NCBI GenBank assembly: GCA_963818985.1
Contig: CAWFUJ010000004.1
Coordinates: 186,001-250,000, forward strand
Direction of reading: 5' to 3'
Length of the DNA stretch: 64,000 nt
Origin: JAFEDN01 sp963818985
GTDB lineage: Bacteria > Pseudomonadota > Gammaproteobacteria > Coxiellales > Coxiellaceae
In this document: in pieces, positions 61,749 to 64,000 of the stretch
Layout: each line of letters opens with the position of its first letter
How positions within the stretch are numbered: the first letter of the stretch is position 1
Translations under genes and position numbers: made by a program
Notes under the pieces: generated by a model
Told to the model about the DNA's origin: nothing
The model's database searches: none
What the model saw: only the letters and a program-made list of their open reading frames with translations

Positions 61749-63065
61749 TTATTTATCGTTCAACACGGCAGCTTGTAGATCTGCTGCTTGCTGGGATGAA
61801 ATTTGATTGAGTTCTGCTGCTGTTTTATTAAATTCCTCATAAGATGTATCTAAAGCAACAGGTGCTGGAACTGCAGATGAATTTTGAGTGGCATTATGTT
61901 CACGCAATTCTTTTACCGACACAGGTCTTCCTGCGGTTGATGGAGCTGGTAAGGTTGCTTCGGCTGTCATTTCGTTGTCTGGTAATAGCGTTACATCTTC
62001 GACATTAGCCGATGGGGCCGTATTAACCACAGGAGGTTCAGTTGTTACGGGGGTTGGTGCTTGAACAGATGGATTAGATTCAGTCACTGCTTCAGGATTT
62101 GCGTTCACGACCGGTGGGGTTGCAACCGGTGGAGTGATGGTTAGTGGGGTAGCAGGTATATCAGTTGTTGCCGGTTTATTAGCTTTTAATTGTGGCGGAA
62201 CGGTTGACATGGGCGGTGGTAATGTTGGGGCGACTGGTTGATCGGAAACTGATGAGGCCGGCGGCGTCACTTCTAATGTAGGTGCAGTTTGTGCAGGAAC
62301 CGATTGGCCGCCAGTTATTCCCAATATTTTGGCAATCTTAGCATTAGATTGACCAGGTTTAATTTGTTGAGTTGAGATATTTGTTTTCATTCCATTACTG
62401 GTGGATTTTTTGCTACTTGATATTGCAGCATTTTCATCTACATTTGGACTGCCAGGAAAAGTTAATTCCCATTTTTGGCCTTGCCGATGGCGCAACACCA
62501 CTTTATCGCTATGAATTGAAACAACACGCGAACCGTCTGCTAAGCGAGAACCAACATGCACTTCGCGATACTGGCCATTCTCACTCAATGTGGCAGACCA
62601 TTGACCCGCTTGGCGATCAACATAAGATAATTGATAGCCGGCCATTAACCCTCCAGCACCGACCAAAGAATCAAGATTGCCATAGTCATGACCTTTTCCA
62701 GCATCAGATATTCTTTTTTGCGCATTAGCAACAGCAGCTTGTTCTTCTAATATTTGACGCTTCATTTTAGTGATTTGGTATTGACGAACCAATTCCAAAT
62801 ACTGACGTTGTTGCACGACAAGTGCAGGATTCGTACTTTCAGCGCTTGGCACTTCATGGATCACTTTTGAAGGTGCTGCATTGACATCTGGTCCAGGCAA
62901 TGGCTTAGCAGCAACAGCAGATTTGGACGAGGAACTCGCCTCACTTCCAGGTGCGACGTCGTTATGCACAAAAGTGTATATTTGCCATACTAAGAAAATA
63001 GCCGCCAAGAGCGTTAGCGCTAGCATTATTTTTTGTCTGATATTTAGTTTTGTAATTATATTCAT
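61749..63065 (-). CDS. PilP-like type IVb pilus biogenesis protein
   Basis: A 438-residue protein with one N-terminal membrane anchor (KIMLALTLLAAIFLVWQIY), a helical linker, a PilP-like domain (GAGGLMAGYQLSYVDRQAGQWSA, REVHVGSRLADGSRVVSI) and a long Pro/Thr/Val-rich tail (about residues 230-400) that is not seen in R64 PilP. It is likely to bind the secretin in the periplasm. The ATG at 63065 follows GGGGA eight bases upstream; the frame also opens at 63080. It overlaps or abuts the pilO2-like gene. Confidence 0.7.
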   Translation of the reverse strand: MNIITKLNIRQKIMLALTLLAAIFLVWQIYTFVHNDVAPGSEASSSSKSAVAAKPLPGPDVNAAPSKVIHEVPSAESTNPALVVQQRQYLELVRQYQITKMKRQILEEQAAVANAQKRISDAGKGHDYGNLDSLVGAGGLMAGYQLSYVDRQAGQWSATLSENGQYREVHVGSRLADGSRVVSIHSDKVVLRHRQGQKWELTFPGSPNVDENAAISSSKKSTSNGMKTNISTQQIKPGQSNAKIAKILGITGGQSVPAQTAPTLEVTPPASSVSDQPVAPTLPPPMSTVPPQLKANKPATTDIPATPLTITPPVATPPVVNANPEAVTESNPSVQAPTPVTTEPPVVNTAPSANVEDVTLLPDNEMTAEATLPAPSTAGRPVSVKELREHNATQNSSAVPAPVALDTSYEEFNKTAAELNQISSQQAADLQAAVLNDK

Positions 63066-63067
63066 GG

Positions 63068-64000
63068 TTATATTCCCCACACTGAAAGTTGGATGCTACC
63101 GCTTAATAAGCCAGTACGAACATTAACATTAACCGCTGTAATCGACAGCGGTAAATCATTCCCTATATGTTTTCCTATGAAAGTCAATACGTCGGGTGAC
63201 ACATCGGTCAAATTAATAGTAATGTCCCGGGATTTGGTCAATCCAAATTGTTTGACATCGCTCAGGTTAATAACCTGATTTGGAAACATGCTGTCTAATT
63301 GGTCAATTAATGATGCCATAACCGGTTGTAAGGAGTAAAGAGCCTCAGGCCGGGGTCGTCCCGGCAGATTCGATGGTAATACTATCTCCGCTACTTTGGA
63401 GCCAAGGTTTAGCAAATATTGGTTATTTCCAGCCCATTGGGTCAACCATTGAATGGTACCACCCTGGCGGGTTAATTCAATTCGATATTGACCTGAATCA
63501 TAGCGAACTTGACTTGTTTGCCAACCCGGTAAAGCGTAAAACTTTTCGATATTTTGAGCTAGCTCATTGAGCTGCAGAGAAGGCATCGGTGTGCGCATGG
63601 CGTTATAAAAATCGGTGTAGGAATTATCTGGTTTTTGAGCAGTTACTTTAGGGATCACCATCGGACTGCTCTCTTCGCTAATTTTATATACCCACCAAGC
63701 TCCAGCAATCACGATAGCAACGCCTAGGGCGATGACCTTAACTGATACGCGTGGTCCCAATAAAGGCGACTTCAAAGCTAAAGGTAAAGTTAATAAACGC
63801 CAGGTATCGATGGCTGGCAAACTCTTATAGATAGGTTCTTTAGCAATTTCAAAACTACTGACAATATTTTTAGGCAGCACAAAGTGACTGCCCGCGGCTT
63901 CATTTTGAGTTAAAGAAACCTCACCATAAACGATCACTCGAAAAGTTTCTTGGCTAGTGCTGAGAGGTAACAATTCTATCCGTAATTTATCATTATCCAC
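63068..64000 (-). CDS. PilO2-like type IVb pilus accessory protein, partial
   Basis: The 310 residues visible have one membrane helix (VSVKVIALGVAIVIAGAWWVY) between a cytoplasmic part and a periplasmic part ending SGSIQLSVWGI. The layout and the position just before a PilP-like gene are those of PilO2 in R64-type pili. The gene runs off the right edge of the window; a GTG at 64000 is the first visible codon but probably not the start. Pilin genes of the same system may be those at 6489 and 7005. Confidence 0.65.
   Translation of the reverse strand: MDNDKLRIELLPLSTSQETFRVIVYGEVSLTQNEAAGSHFVLPKNIVSSFEIAKEPIYKSLPAIDTWRLLTLPLALKSPLLGPRVSVKVIALGVAIVIAGAWWVYKISEESSPMVIPKVTAQKPDNSYTDFYNAMRTPMPSLQLNELAQNIEKFYALPGWQTSQVRYDSGQYRIELTRQGGTIQWLTQWAGNNQYLLNLGSKVAEIVLPSNLPGRPRPEALYSLQPVMASLIDQLDSMFPNQVINLSDVKQFGLTKSRDITINLTDVSPDVLTFIGKHIGNDLPLSITAVNVNVRTGLLSGSIQLSVWGI

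Noticed and set aside
1..64000. tRNA, rRNA, tmRNA or other classic RNA genes
   Set aside because: I saw no cloverleaf with a TTC-loop motif or rRNA sequence; a covariance-model search would be needed to exclude small RNAs.

Overview
The window looks like a chromosomal segment of a low-GC, host-adapted gammaproteobacterium of the order Legionellales (Coxiella/Legionella/Aquicella/Berkiella-like). The grounds are gammaproteobacterial gene orders (lolB|hemA-prfA-prmC; dsbD-aroQ-accB-accC-prmA; lpoA-yraN-diaA-dolP; tkt-gapA...pgk-pyk-fba), eukaryote-like putative effectors with PmrA-type promoters, an IcmN/DotK-like lipoprotein, R64-type (type IVb) pilus genes, many dispersed palindromic repeats and several decayed metabolic genes. 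The exact genus cannot be decided from the sequence alone.

Layout. 0-8 kb: decayed lolB and hemA, then prfA, prmC, a FUSC membrane protein, hemH, two type IV pilin genes and rdgB. 8-15 kb: an effector-like island with a protein-kinase-like gene and two tandem 830-residue paralogs whose Cys-His-Asp spacing matches YopT-type (C58) cysteine proteases. 15-22 kb: a polyamine operon (speA, aguA, aguB, deoxyhypusine-synthase-like gene), a GIN-domain protein and an ornithine-cyclodeaminase-family gene. 22-28 kb: a small PmrA-type gene, then prmA-accC-accB-aroQ-dsbD, with a mobile palindromic element inserted in frame into prmA and accC split by one frameshift. 28-32 kb: a three-gene TIGR04255 cassette, an ArnT-like glycosyltransferase and a PAP2 phosphatase. 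32-41 kb: a strongly decayed acnA, groES-groEL behind a heat-shock-type promoter, a ProRS-derived protein lacking the catalytic core, three small secreted proteins around a Fur box, and pdxB. 41-46 kb: a TolC/HlyD/MacB-type efflux operon. 46-56 kb: engB, fba, decayed pyk, pgk, an insertion carrying a P-loop ATPase, then gapA and tkt. 56-64 kb: frameshifted M50 protease, dolP, diaA, yraN, lpoA, another PmrA-type effector candidate, an OmpA-family lipoprotein and pilP/pilO2-like genes.

The most striking result is a shared promoter. Five unlinked-looking genes (8455 kinase-like, 10170 and 12750 protease-like, 22340 small helical, 59697 helical) each carry exactly YTTAAK-N5-YTTAAK-N10-TANNAT, 33 bp long with no spacing variation. 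This is the form expected of PmrA, which controls Dot/Icm effectors in Legionella and Coxiella. It links genes that share no homology into one predicted virulence regulon.

The second theme is repeats and decay. At least seven families of short palindromes are scattered between and inside genes; some supply stop codons and C-terminal tails, one 141-bp type is translated inside PrmA, and one 74-bp type is inserted into another. Frameshifts are concentrated in hemA, lolB, acnA and pyk (several each), while neighbours are clean, which argues for real gene loss. Single one-base shifts in accC, the M50 protease and one pilin lie in short homopolymers and could be either real or sequencing errors.
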